Positions 45,705-57,448 of a stretch of DNA of 64,000 bases are shown piece after piece. Below the pieces are notes generated by a model. That model was not told where the DNA came from, made no database searches, and worked only from the letters and a program-made list of their open reading frames with translations. How positions within the stretch are numbered: position 1 is the stretch's first letter; the number at the start of each line of letters is the position of its first letter. The DNA lies in the NCBI GenBank assembly GCA_039583875.1, contig CM077166.1, forward strand, positions 94,334,094 to 94,398,093, in the 5' to 3' direction. The position numbers and the translations under genes were made by a program. The DNA comes from Platanthera guangdongensis. Taxonomy: Eukaryota; Streptophyta; Magnoliopsida; Asparagales; Orchidaceae.

Positions 45705-47269
45705 ATGAATACCTGCTAATCTCTGTAAAATAGAAGTCAAACGTAGGTAAATTTAAAATGTACCATAAGTACCTGAAGTGAACAAAAAAACACATGCTAA
45801 TCTCTGAAAAAAGAAAAAGGAAAATGTGGGTAAATTTAACAATAATACGAGTAGCTGAAGTGAACTCATGAACACCTGCTAATCTCTATAGAAGAGAAGT
45901 AAAAAGAAGCTAAATTTAATATATAATGTGAGTACCTGAAGTGAACTCTTGAACACCTGCTAATCTCTATAGAAGAGAAGTCCAAAGAAGGTAAATTTAA
46001 AATAAAACCCGAGTACCTTAATTAAACTCTCCAACACCTACTAATCTCTGCAAAGGAGAAGTCAAAAGCAGGTAAAAATAAACTATAATGCAAGTACTTG
46101 AAGTGTACTCTCAAACACCTGCTAATCTCTACAAAAGAGAATTATAAAGCATGTAAATTTTTAAAAAAACATAGGTACCTAATTTGAATTCACGAAAATC
46201 TGCTAATCTATGCAAAAGATAATTCAAAAGAAGATAAATTTATAATATAACATGAACACCTACTAATCACTACAGAGGAGAACTCAAAAGCAGGTAAATG
46301 TAAAATATAATGCGGGTACCTGAAGTGAAATCACGAACATCTGCTAATCTCTGCAAAAGAGAAGTCAAAAGTAGGTAAATTTAATATATAACAAGTGTAC
46401 CGGAAGTGATTTCATGAACTACTTCTAATCTCTGCACAAGAGAAGTCCAAAGTAGGTAAATTTAAAATATAATGTGAGAACATGAAGTGAACTCACGAAA
46501 ACCTGTTAATCTCTTCAAATAGGAAGTTTGGATTCGCCAACCCCTCCTAATCTCTACAAATGAGAAGTCAAAAGCAAGTAAATTTTAAATAAAATATGTG
46601 TACCTAAAGTGAACTCGCGAACACGTACTAATCTCCACAAAAGAGAAGTCAAAAATACGTAAATTTAAAATAGAACGGGAGTACCTGAAGTGAACTCGCG
46701 AACACCTGCAAATCTCTGCAAAAAGAGAAGTTTAAAGCAGATAAATTTAAAATTTTACGAGAGTACATGATGTGAACTCGCGAACACCTGCTAATCTCTA
46801 CAAAAGAGAAGATAAAAGTATGTAAATTTAAAATATAACACGAGTACTTGAAGTGAAATCGCAAAAACATGCTATTCTCAGCAAAACAGTAGTCAAAAGA
46901 CTGTAAATTTAAAATATTATGTGAGTACCTGAATTTAACTCGTGAAACACCTACTAATCTCTATGAAGGAGAAGTCAAAAGTAGGTAAATTTAAAATATA
47001 ACGCAAGTATCTAAAGTGAACTTGCAAACACCCGCTATGGCTACAAAAGAGAAGTCTAAAGCATGTAAATTTAAAATATTACTTGAGTACCTGATGTGAA
47101 CCTGTGAACACATGCTAATTTTAGCTATAGAGAAGTCAAAAGAAGCTAAATTTAAAATATAACGAGAGTACCTGAATTGAACTCTCAAACACCTGTAAAA
47201 CTCTACAAAGGAGAAGTCAAAAGCAGGTAAGTTTAAAATATAACGCGAGTATCTGAAGTGAACTCGCGA
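45705..47269. repeat. Tandem satellite, monomer about 82 bp, about 20 copies
   Basis: The anchor CACCTGCTAATCTCT recurs near 45710, 45791, 45873, 45953, 46035, 46115, 46196, 46256, 46337, 46419, 46500, 46543, 46622, 46704, 46784, 46866, 46949, 47028, 47109 and 47190. Spacing is about 80-83 bases except for two short units. Each unit continues with GAGAAGTCAAAAGCAGGTAA, ATTTAAAATATAACGCGAGT and ACCTGAAGTGAACTCGCGAA. Inverted repeats in the unit are ACCTGC/GCAGGT, CTCT/AGAG and CGCGAGT/ACTCGCG. Copies are diverged, so the array is not recent. Confidence 0.93.
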
Positions 47270-50200
47270 TGTAACATCTCCATCCGTTCATATAACATAT
47301 AATAGAACTTCCGGTCGAGGCCCCACACCATATGCCATAAAACAGGCGGCGAAGTCACAGGTTGATATCAGAGTTGCGCATCCTAACTCATAGCATTCTA
47401 GCGAAAGTTTTAACATAAATACTAAAATCCAACCATGAATGTCCACTGATATAAACACCCGCATTTATATAGGAATGTACATCAAATACAGTATGGTTTG
47501 GCCTTATGGCCTTACAATTACTTTTTACAAGTGTGGATTTCAAACATCGGCACGCAGGCCGGCCACACATGAACCAAACATCACATTTTCAGCTTAGCCT
47601 TCAAGGGCTAGCAGCAGCAGCAGCAGGGACTTTAGCATTTATATGTCCCGCTCGGCTCTCTAGCACCTGCACAAGGACAGCCCACCCAACGGTGGCAAAC
47701 AAGGCAACAGTCAGCATTCAGCTGACCAATTTATAAGGACCCTACCCCTTTTCCGGGGCAGTGGTATTCCTTCCCTGCAGGCATAGCAATTTATAGACAG
47801 ATATATAAATATCACACATTGTGCTCTTACGCACAAACAATCCATCACAACCGTCAGCCACGCGGTCCGATGATCCGTGCACTCAGGGCACATTCTTGGT
47901 GTACCGGCGAACCAAGGTCCCACCACCGTTTCTGGGCCGAAACCCAACAATAAAATTGAGCATTTAGTCCTAGTGGCGTGCAGGCTTAAGACTCTCATTA
48001 TGGGCTCCATCAGACCGCACTTTCAGGTTTTCAAGTAGGACAGAAATAATGCAGGTATGGATTAGCCACCCCCATTGCTCAAGTCGCCTTGCCATCACCG
48101 AATACCAACGTACTCGCGGCTAAGTATAAGGCACGGGTCTATTTCACCTTACCTGTTTGGCATGAAGCCTTTTTAAGAACTCTCCAAGCTCACACATATC
48201 CATACCGTCCCTGAGGGACTGGCTTCACATTCATAGGTTAGCTAGGAGCCACGTACAGCGTTAGCGATAGAACTCACTTTCCGTCCCTAGCTCTATCCTT
48301 AGCATTCATAGCATATAGCACAAGCATTTAGTGGGTGTTTTCCTGGGCTTCCACTACAGTACTTCCTCCTACTATCCTTCACAGGCACAACCCATTGAAA
48401 TCACAAACATCACAAGGGTCTCTTCCTGGACTACCACTCCATTACTTCATGTTACTGCCCTTCACAGGTCCAACCCATCAATTCCACAAACTATATGTTT
48501 AACCGCGGAGTATTCTCCGGTGTGCGAATGCAACATCACTAATCCAGACCAACCTGTCTAAATGGGCTTCACACAGCATGCCTATTCTGTACTATATTTT
48601 CGGATATATATATGCAAAACTAAAAGTTAGGGTTAGATCTGATATACTCTAGAGGGGGGGGGGTGAATAGAGTATCTGAAACTTTTTAAGGTTTTTTGCT
48701 GTAAATAAAAATCAGTCCTAAGATAAGATAATCTACCACATGCACTGTAAATATAAACTAATATCACAGATACAACAACCTAACTTGCATAGCCACAACA
48801 AAAAAAATAGAAAAAGAAAGCAACCAGACGACACAAGAATTTTATAGTGGTTCCCCTAAACTTGGGTACATCCACTCTACTACCACCGTGGTAGGAATCC
48901 ACTCAGGTTTTTGATCAGGTGACTGCCACCAATAAGCTTTTGATCAGGTGCTCAAAAACCAATCTCAAGTCTTTTGATCAGGTGACTTGCAACCAGGAAT
49001 AACTTTTGAAGGGAGTTAAAGAACCCTTTTTACAGTGGGGGTGAGAGAGTGATGATGTCTTCTCTTTCTCAAATACAACTGAGAAGACTTTAATGGATCT
49101 TTTGATGTTAACAAAGCTCCCCCTGAGAAATTGATCTATTCAGGAAGGTTGGAGCTTTGCTTCAGGGTGAGTAGGTCTTCAATGTTTCAGCCTTGACCAG
49201 AAGGTATCCAGGAACTTCTTGACTGATAGAGTATTTGTTGTCCTCTGAAGAATTTTGAAATGAAGAGAGAAGAAGACTCTTGATTTTTGATTGATGTTCT
49301 TCTTTTTCTTATCTATGTGGTATTATTTCTCTGGACTAGGGCTTTTCTTCTTTACTGTTCTATTGCCCTATGTTTCTTGTTCTCTGTGTTCACTGTATTC
49401 CGTATGTCATCTGTGTTGTGAAGGAAGAAGAAAAAAAAAATCCTTTTTATATTTCTTATGACAACTTCCTTCTGAATTTTTGAATTCCTTCAGCATTGAT
49501 TACTGACGGCCTGGAGAATGTCGGCATTAAATGATTTTCCTAACTGTCCCATTAAAAAGCGGCAAGTAATAATCCTGATGAAGACCATAATCAATGCTTG
49601 CTTCTAACGGTAATATTTAGATAATATTAAGCATTGATTACTCAGGAATTATTGCAATAAAATAAGGACAGAGGGAGGGAAATTTCCAAGTGTGGAACTG
49701 CACACAAATCGTTGACCAAAGAATAGAATTCGTCGACCTGGGTCCTGAGTTCGTCAAGCTGAGAAGTTATGTTTGTCGACCAGATAATTGTTGTTCGTCG
49801 AGCTGAGATCCAAGATCGTCGACCTAAGAATAAATAACTGCTTTCTCTAGAACCTTACCAATTCTGTGCATTAAGATCGTCGAGCTGAGATTCTAACTTC
49901 GTCGACTGGAGTTCAGTTAAATGTTTCTTGGACTTAAGAATGTAGAAGTAAATTGTCCAGAAATCGTCGACCTGAGAATTAAGTTCGTCGACCTGAGAAT
50001 TAAGTTCATCGACCTGAGAACTGCTAACAGCTACTTGATACAACTTGTTGAGACTATGGTCCAAGTTCATCGAGCGGAGAACATGAATTCGTCGACTGGA
50101 GTATGATTCTGGACATAGAATATTTAGATGTTTCTGGACTTAAAATGTTGAGGTTGAATATCGAGAAATTGTTGACCTAAGAACCAAATTCGTCGAGCTG

Positions 50201-51387
50201 ATATTCTAACTTCGTCGACTGGAGTTCAAAGAAAGGAATTTTCTACATGGCGTGTTGAAGTGTAGTGTCTAGAGATCGTCGACCTGAGAACCAAGTTCAT
50301 CGTGCTCAGCTCAGAGAATTGTCTCTGAGTTCGTCGAGATGAGCACGCCTTTTGTCGAGCTGAGTTCGACGAACGTCGAACTCATTTCCTGAGTCTTTGA
50401 AATTTCTCTAAGTCCTGAGTCTTCTACAGTCTGTTGATGGCTGGTCTATGTAGTGTTGACTCTAAGGACATGACCTAAACTCTAGGACACAAACATGACC
50501 CTGGCTATACATGTTGGGTCAAACATCCTAGTTTAGTTAACCTATCACAAATCCAACTAGGGATCCAACAAAAACCATTGGGGATTCAAAGAATCAACCC
50601 AAGGGAAATCCCTTCACATTCCACCCTCTCGTGGATATGAAATACATGCACATGCCAAAAGGAAGGACTTCATATGTCCAAGAAGGAAGATCGTTACCCT
50701 TGACGACCTCTTCGGAGCCATGAAATTCTGGCCAGCTGGAAAGCACCGCAGTGGCCTTGCCTCCACAACGCTGGCCTCAGATCTCGAATCTGAACTCTAC
50801 AACTCCACCGGTGGCCGGCTCCCCTCTCCTCCTCCTCCTTGATCTCTCTTCTCTCTAGCTTCTAAGAAAGAGAATAACCCTCGGCCTTAAAGTAGCAGGG
50901 AGGAGCCTGAGCCATCAGATCCCAAATAAAGGAAATGGACAGCCACGATCCATCCACAAAAGTCTAATTTTTGGCAGACACGTCCTGTGACACGCCCGTG
51001 TCATAGTCCGTGTACCTTAAGTGTCACACAACTGACTCATCTAGAAGAGTACACGGCCATGTAACATGCCAGTGTCACATGCCGTGTGACTTGATACGGC
51101 TTCAGAAACGCCCTTGTCTAGCTCGTGTACCTTAGGTGGTACACAACCATCTCAACCCAAGCAAGACATGGACATGTGATACGCCCATGTCATAGGCCGT
51201 ATGCCCAGAGATACACCCGTGTCCTGCCCGTGCTCACCAGGCCTCACTACCCAAGCCAGATCCAGGAAAGAACACGGACATGTGACACGCCCGTGTCACT
51301 GGCCGTGTGCCCTTACACGGCTGCAGAAACGCCTCCAGCGTGCAATTCATCGAGCGAAGTTCGTCGACTAGAGGATAATAGGCCTAC
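47270..51387 (-). repeat. LTR I (B/G family), interrupted by a solo LTR and cut by E2
   Basis: On the plus strand it starts TGTAACATCTCC in the satellite and matches the G LTR (GGCCCCACACCATATGCCATAA). It is split by S2 at 48621-50570 and ends at 51387 where E2 starts. Its own parts total about 2.16 kb, so about 100-200 bases of its 5' end are missing. The bases before it (CGCGA) would be its TSD. No primer site lies at its left end, so it is not the 5' LTR of G. Confidence 0.82.
48621..50570 (-). mobile_element. Solo LTR S2 inside LTR I (1950 bp)
   Basis: On the minus strand it starts TGTTGGATCCC at 50570 and ends near CTAACTTTTA at 48621. It is flanked by AAAAC at 48616-48620 and 50571-50575. 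The terminal TG on the plus strand has become TA. The segment AGATCTGATATACTCTAGAG matches the end of S1. TCGTCGACCTGAGAA and related motifs repeat at 49705-50395. No coding region is present. Confidence 0.85.
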
Positions 51388-52957
51388 TGATGAGTCCGAT
51401 TTATATAGGGTTTTTCAGACTCATCTGGACTAGTTTTCACCTGTTTGCACTTCACTTTTAGTTCTATATCGTTTATATTTCTTCTTATCTATATTTCCAT
51501 AGGAAGTGCACACTTTGGCCCGTGTTTTGTATTTAAGTACTTTATTGTTTGTACTCCTTATTGTGATTGCCTGGAATGTCTGCACATATCAGTGATTTTT
51601 TTCCTATTGGTACAGGGGTCGTGTACGTGTTCCAGGAGTGTTCGGAAATTGGAATACTGCGCACGATCATCGGATCTACTGCGCATGACCACTGGTCGTG
51701 TGTCGATGATCGTGCGCACTTGCCTTCCTTTTCCAAGTTCTGCCTGGGCATACGCACGACCACTAGACACAGTGCGCACGACCACTGGTCGTGCGCCACT
51801 GATCGTGTGCATTGATTCATCTTTTCCTGGAGTTCTGTCTGGGGTAATCGCACGACCATTGGACATTGTGCGCACGACCACCGGTCGTGCGCCATTTCTC
51901 ATTCGCAGTACCCCAGTTCTTCTTCCTAATCTGCCATGCCAGTGTGCACGATCACTGGACATAGTGCGCACGACCACTGGTCATGCGCCCATGATCGTGT
52001 GCATTGTTCAATTTTGCATTCTATAAATATGCAGGTGCCACCCTAATTCCAAATCGCTCATTTTTCCTCCGCCGTTTTTGTCTCCGAGGAGGGATTCCGC
52101 CGTCCTCCATCAATCTCCACCCTAGGGAGGTGCTCCGGGCAAGCTTTCACTGCCAAATCCAAGTCGGAGCTTCCTCTCGGCCTCCTCTATCATCTCTTGG
52201 GCTCATTTCAAGCTTTAACGCCATAGCCATCAAGGAAAGGGAAGCTTGCAACTTTCGTCTGTTATCGTGACAAGAATAAGACGGGCCATTGGAAGGTGGT
52301 GACAACCCTTCTCTACCCCGGACGCAGTTGAGGACCGAGCTTGGATGCGGATTGACAACCCAACGATTCCAACCGTGAATCCTCAGCAAGACTTCGGATT
52401 CGATCGATCTCTTCCCTTGTTCTTCCTTTATTGTTGTTTATGTGTTGTTGTAAACTTTATTTATAGATGATGTGCGCTTAGTTGTAAAACACTTATATTA
52501 AATCATGTCTTTGTGATTTGTATTTTCGTTATATTTGTTTGAGGTGCGTCATATTCCATCCACCACCATCCACCCTTGCCGCACTATCAATTGCTAGTGG
52601 CGTGTGTAGCGAAGAGGTGATCACGACCCTCATTCCGCCGTTCTAACCACCCCATCTGCAAGCCTACTCGTCCATCCGCCCAGCGATTCAGTATATAGCA
52701 GCCCGTCTAGTCTTCCATCCCGCCTGGCGAAGAATCGCATAGCGGCATTGCATAGGAGTAGTTGTTAGATTTTTAATTTCTTTTTAGCCCAACAATCAAA
52801 ACCCCCATCATTACTGCCGACCTTGAGTACTTCAATCTCAAGTCCTCCTCGACATTAAATCCATCTTACTGTGTTCCTTGAGAGATCGATACTTGGGAAA
52901 ACTCGCCCATTTTATATTACTTGTGCGACCGGTTCACTGTCGTGATCTTTAGCATCA
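51388..52957 (+). repeat. E2 5' LTR (1570 bp)
   Basis: It starts TGATGAGTCCGATTTATA and ends TTTAGCATCA. GCGCACGACCACTGGTCG-type palindromes lie at 51655-51995. A TATAAATA box is at 52022-52029. A terminal inverted pair GATGAGTC/GACTCATC lies at 51389-51427. Confidence 0.82.
52022..52029 (+). promoter_or_regulatory. TATA box of E2 LTR
   Basis: TATAAATA directly after the palindrome cluster, at the same position as in E1. Confidence 0.6.
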
Positions 52958-52963
52958 AGTTTT

Positions 52964-52981
52964 TGGCACCATTGCCGGGGA
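52964..52981 (+). other. E2 primer-binding site
   Basis: TGGCACCATTGCCGGGGA is two G-to-A changes away from the Athila-type TGGCGCCGTTGCCGGGGA. E1 has different C-to-T changes at the same CG sites. Confidence 0.78.
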
Positions 52982-53166
52982 ACACAGTTGTGTGAGTTTC
53001 TAGAGAGGGAGATGTGAGATTGCTTTCCTTTTCATTTATAAATCGCTTTTATTTTGTTCTATTTCTGTTTTGCCTGCCCTCTTCTTGTTTGTTTAGGCAA
53101 TTATAGTAATATATTGTTGGATTTAGTAATTTGCACAATTTATTTTGAATTTGCTATTTCGACACC

Positions 53167-54039
53167 ATGTGGGGATATTCGTATGCCCAATGTCGTTGGT
53201 GTGGAAAGCCTTCCCACGCTAGTCATGAATGCCATACGAGAGCTATTGAGCATAAGCCTCAGCGCACAATGCATGAGATGTTGTATTCGTATAGCCCTTC
53301 AAACACTGTGCCCCGAGCTTATGGTCAATCGTCCTCGCCACATACACCGTTCTCTTATTCCTCTCTGGCCCCACAAGAACCGCAAAGTAAAGGGAGAAAG
53401 TGTTTGCATTGTCATAGAACAGATCATGTCCTGAAGGATTGTGCCGAGTACCTCCATGTTATGGAAGAGGATGATGAGCCGGACATCCGGATCATCCCGA
53501 CTCCTACTCTCAGTGGCACACCTTCATCATCTGGTTATGTGTCCGTGTCACCTTCATTTGTTGAAGGGAATGAGGTGGACACAACCAATAGATGTGTGGC
53601 TGATCTAGGCTTTGATGTGGCTGAGCCCATCTCTCCTGTGCATACATCTCCAAGCGTGGAGCCGATTCTTTGTGAGGAACCTGCGCTTGACTTTTATCCA
53701 AGCAAAGTTCTTCCGCCTTTTGTGCATTCTACTTCAGTCGTCTCTAACGACATTTTAGATGATGCAACATAAGTTGAGTCTTGTGATATATGGATTGTTT
53801 CCACTCCCATGGAGGAGGACAACATTCCTGGTGTCGAGGATTCTCCCTCGATACTAAAAGAGGAAGTCCAAGACTTGGTGGAGGCCTCTATGGATCCGGC
53901 CGAGCCTTGTAGCATTGTCGACATTGCTGACGATATTTTTCAACCTCAGCCTTTGGGGAGTGAAACCGGTATCACTCCTCGGATTATTTCTTTTAGTTCT
54001 TCGTCTCTTTTATTTCTTGACCCCCCGTTCCTTATCTGA
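53167..54039 (+). pseudogene. E2 ORF1: two-zinc-knuckle protein with one nonsense codon
   Basis: It aligns with all 265 codons of E1 ORF1 with no indel. A TAA at 53770-53772 replaces a CAA codon. Both knuckles are intact: CRWCGKPSHASHEC and CLHCHRTDHVLKDC. In E2 the frame continues about 24 codons past the E1 stop. Most differences from E1 are single substitutions (for example KHTHAT to KPSHAS), so the reading frame appears to have been maintained for most of the time since the copies diverged. Confidence 0.75.
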
Positions 54040-54409
54040 GCCTGTGCAGATTGAATCTCTACGGGTAAGTTGGGTTGACGTCGAGCCTTGCGCTCAGGCT
54101 GTCGACGAGTGCATCCTCTTATGTGAGGAGGTTCCTAAGTCCTTCACAGTGGAATCCCCTACCGTCACCTTCGCCCCCAGCAAACTTGTGGTGGACGAAA
54201 CCTTGTTAGGCAAGGATTTGTTTTGTGGTGTGATGTGTGAGGACCAGGCCTCCTCCTCATCCTACTTCCTATTTCCTCTACCTGTGAGGAGCAGGTATGA
54301 TTATTTAGGCAGAGGAGTAACTGTTTTATCACCGTATCGGTACCCGTTACCTCAAAGGATAATGGAACAGTTGTATGTGCATTTTTCTTTTCATAGACCC
54401 ATTAGCTAG
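53915..54409 (+). CDS. E2 ORF2, conserved unknown protein
   Basis: An open frame of about 164 codons that overlaps the end of ORF1 in another frame. Its start is hydrophobic (LLGLFLLVLRLFYFL), then it reads SLRVSWVDVEPCAQAVDE, LVVDETLLGKDLFCG and LGRGVTVLSPYRYPLPQR, matching E1. No assigned family. The overlap with ORF1 might allow a frameshift product, but no slippery site stands out to me. It could also be chance openness upstream of a shorter conserved region. Confidence 0.5.
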   Translation: MSTLLTIFFNLSLWGVKPVSLLGLFLLVLRLFYFLTPRSLSEPVQIESLRVSWVDVEPCAQAVDECILLCEEVPKSFTVESPTVTFAPSKLVVDETLLGKDLFCGVMCEDQASSSSYFLFPLPVRSRYDYLGRGVTVLSPYRYPLPQRIMEQLYVHFSFHRPIS

Positions 54410-55115
54410 AACTATATAGAATTTAATAAGTCGTGCTGGGATGACAATAACCCCAGTACTTATCTTTCATTTTTTTTGCTTTTATTTTCATGTCTATTTT
54501 AGTTTTAACATTTCTTTTTGTATATTTTTCTTTTGTTTTTGCGGAGCTTACCCCTGCAGGTATTCATGGCAAATCGCATTGGCGAGGTTGTGATTCTTCG
54601 TATGGCAGGCCTGCTTTGGTTTTTCACGTGTCTTCTAGTATGCTCACTAGCTGAGCATTGGGTAATCTCTCGCCTTGTTTCTATCTGATTTTAATTTATA
54701 TATCATATACTGTGTTGCTTAGTTTAAGTCTAAAGGAGAGCCATTATTTGTTACTTATTGCACGCGCACATTTCTTGTGCATACTAGAAGCTTTTAGAGA
54801 TTTATTTTGATTAGTTCATTGCATCACACACCACTGCACCCACATGAGCGCGTGCTTAGCTGTTTGCGTGCTGCGAGTTAAACTCGTTTCTTTTGTATGA
54901 TTTGCCAAAATTATGGTGCTGACATAGGATTGTGAGACGGAGTAAAATATTGACCCTGCTGTGCTCCAAGTCGAGTGCTCTCGTCTCGTGTAGAAATTAG
55001 AGTAGATTTAATTTTTCTGTATGCTTATAGTTTTATATTTTTCTAATTACGTAAATGCTTTTTATTCTACTCAAAAATTGGTGAATCCGGTGTGAATCTG
55101 ATGGTAGCTTAGGTG

Positions 55116-55868
55116 TGTTAACCCCTCAGTCCGGACATACTCCAAGGTCCCAAAGCCCCCATTATGAAGCATGGAAAGGTTTAGTCCGTCCGCCCAGTCC
55201 GGCACTGTCGCCAGTGGGCGCCAAGGGTTTAACACTACCCCCAGCGGTCGAAAAAGAGCTGTCCGCTCAGTCCGCCGGCCGCTTTGGGATCACCAGATTC
55301 TCTAAAGCGGCGGACTCAGGGTCTCGTACCCCTGTCCGACGGTCTCAGTGGCCGCGCCCAGCAGCAGTGGAAGCTCCAGTTCGCGAGCCCAGTCCGCCCC
55401 TTCTGTGCGGACTGGCGTGTTCTTTCTTTTTGCTTCCCGTCACCGCTGCCCGGTTCTCCTGTACCCCGGGCAGCCGGTTATTTTAGCCCTGCCCGCTTGG
55501 GCAGGCCCCCTATCCTATAAATAGGGGGGAGGTGGTGCACTCAAGGCACGCTGACTCGGACCCAGGAGCCTACTTGTTACAGGCTGCGGACTCGAATCCT
55601 GTGCCTTGCGGACTCCCCCTTGCTCTACTTCCCTCAGTCTTTTCTTTTCACTTGTAACCCACTTCTTCTTCAATCAAGGGAAAGCCCGTCGCAAGAGAGG
55701 CATTCAGGCCGCGACGGGCGAAGTCTGTTGTTGCCGTGGTTCACGGCCCTGCTCTTCTTTCAGCTCTCATCCGCTTAGTAGATCGCTGCTCGCAGTCTCC
55801 CCTTTTTCCCCGTGTTCGAACCGTTAGCTGGTGGTGACCGACTCCCTGTCCGTTTTCGTGCATCAACA
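55116..55868 (+). repeat. Element D 5' LTR (753 bp)
   Basis: From TGTTAACCCC to GCATCAACA. It is very similar to Tat LTR 1. A TATAAATA box is at 55516-55523 and a nine-base inverted repeat GCCCGTCGC/GCGACGGGC at 55684-55692 and 55711-55719. The sequence after it, GTTAACACGCGACC, is presumably the primer-site region, but I cannot assign a tRNA. Confidence 0.92.
55516..55523 (+). promoter_or_regulatory. TATA box of element D LTR
   Basis: TATAAATA, identical in context to 7726-7733. Confidence 0.65.
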
Positions 55869-55921
55869 GTTAACACGCGACCTTCAGATCCGAGTAGTGT
55901 TTTGAAATCAGCGGACACAAG

Positions 55922-57448
55922 ATGTCAGACCGCAGAGCCCGCTCTTCAGACCGCTCCAGCTCTTCAGAAGACTCCCTTTGGGACGCGATTGAACAAGCTC
56001 GCCTTGAGGCCGAGCAGTCTCGCCGGCAGACCGACCAGCGTCTTGACACAATCAGCCAAGCTCTGCTTGCTTTGGCTCAGCGGCTTGCTCCTCAGGCCGC
56101 AGCGGACCCAGCGGACTCGCCAGTCCGCCAGACCCCAGCTCGCCGAACTCCGCTTCGGCAGTCGTCAGCAACTCCCCGAACGCTGCTCAGTCCGCTGCCC
56201 CTCTGCGCCCTCAAGAGGAAGAGTTTGCTTTCAGAGAGTTCTTCAGAGATGCTGCTAGGGGCACTCCTGCCCGCCAACTCCACTTTGCTGATCGCCAGTC
56301 CGCCGAGCCCGCGGACTCCTCGGCTCCAGTCCGCCCTTTCTACCCTGCAGAATTTGACACCCCGTCTCCCTTTGTTGACCGAATTCGATGGGAATCAGCT
56401 CCAAGCAACTTCAGGGAGCCTCGCATCCCTTCCTATTCGGGACGACAGATCCAGTTTCCCATCTCCAGGCATTTGAGGGGGCAGTAGCTTTGAGATGCCT
56501 CACAGATGCCATCAAGTGTAAATTGCTGGTTACCACTCTTGAAGGGCAAGCGAGAGAATGGTTCTATGAGCTGCCTTCGGGCACTATTTCTTCTTTTGCA
56601 GAGCTCCGTAGCCAGTTACTGCTGAGGTTTGCTACCTCAAGGAAGAGGAAGAATGGGCCAGCTGCCCTATTCGAGATCAAGCAGAGGGATAACGAATCGG
56701 TAGCACGATTCGTTGATCGCTTTCAAAGAGAAATCCAGGGGGTGAGGAATGTGAACCCCGACTATTACAAAGTTGCCTTGATCCACGGCCTCCGGGAGGG
56801 CCCTCTGAAGTTTAAGCGACGACAAAGGCACCCGAGACCTATCAGGAGTTGATCGCCATGGTCAACCGCTTCATAGAAGGGGAAAATGCCAATCCGACCT
56901 ATGTTTCATCCCTGACAGCTAAGGCTGAAGGAGGGGATGCCTCCGCTTCTTCTTCTCGTGGCAGCCCCCTCGTCCAGACTTCCAGCCTCCGTCTCAAAGA
57001 GGCAGAAACTTCCGCAACAAAAAACCTTTCCAAGGCCATCAACAGGTTTCACGAGCAGAGACTGCCGTTGGCCGCCGCTCCCGCAGTTCCTTTGCAAGCT
57101 CTTCCCATCCTCCAGCAGGCAGCCTTGCCTGCCCCGTGCCAATATGATGAAAGTCCCATGGAGGACCCTGCAGATCTGGACCTTGACGAAGTCATCCAGA
57201 TCCTGCAAAGATCAGGAGAGAGGAGGCAAGGGCCTCAGAAGATGTGGAAGCCGAGGGATAATTCACAATTCTGCCAATTCCACAAGGAAAAGGGCCATCT
57301 GACTGAGGACTGCAAGGTCCTTCGTGCGCTGATTGATAAGTTGCTTGCCGAGGGCAAGATTGACCTGACCAAGAAGGATTCTCCTTCCTCGTCGAAGCCA
57401 TCCACCTCGAAGGGCAAAGAGGTAGCTGAGGCTACCAGGAGTGTGTAG
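55922..57448 (+). pseudogene. gag: Element D gag with one-base frame losses
   Basis: It starts at ATG 55922 (SDRRARSSDRSSSSEDS), about 50 bases after the LTR. The N-terminal part is charged and helical, probably a coiled coil. The capsid region reads REWFYELPSGTISSFAELRSQ and FVDRFQREIQGV. The C-terminal part has the zinc-finger-like CQFHKEKGHLTEDC, which is CX2HX4HX4C rather than CCHC, as is usual in Tat elements. The frame changes near 56200, 56440, 56830 and 57430. Each change corresponds to the loss of one base, and no nonsense codon lies in the conserved frame that I can see. Confidence 0.85.

Larger units (their letters stand above)
51388..55115 (+). mobile_element. Element E2: Athila-like LTR element without pol
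   Basis: Same structure as E1 in the opposite orientation: LTR 51388-52957, primer site 52964-52981, ORF1 with two zinc knuckles, ORF2, purine box, tail. It is cut at 55116 by the LTR of D, within about 25 bases of the point where E1 ends. Confidence 0.8.

Noticed and set aside
45705..47269. Regularly spaced repeats that could look like a CRISPR array
   Set aside because: The repeats are contiguous tandem monomers of about 82 bases with no unique spacers, in plant nuclear DNA.
47270..51387. LTR I as the 5' LTR of element G
   Set aside because: No primer site lies at its left end, and satellite sequence directly abuts it. It is an independent insertion.
51386..51430. CTGATGAGTCC at the E2 LTR start resembles part of a hammerhead ribozyme core
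   Set aside because: No GAAA strand or third stem follows at a workable distance, and E1 has TGATGTGTCC instead.
53054..53434. ORF overlapping the start of E2 ORF1 in another frame
   Set aside because: The conserved zinc-knuckle frame explains this stretch. This is a shadow frame (the matching shadow is seen in E1 at 17493-17873).
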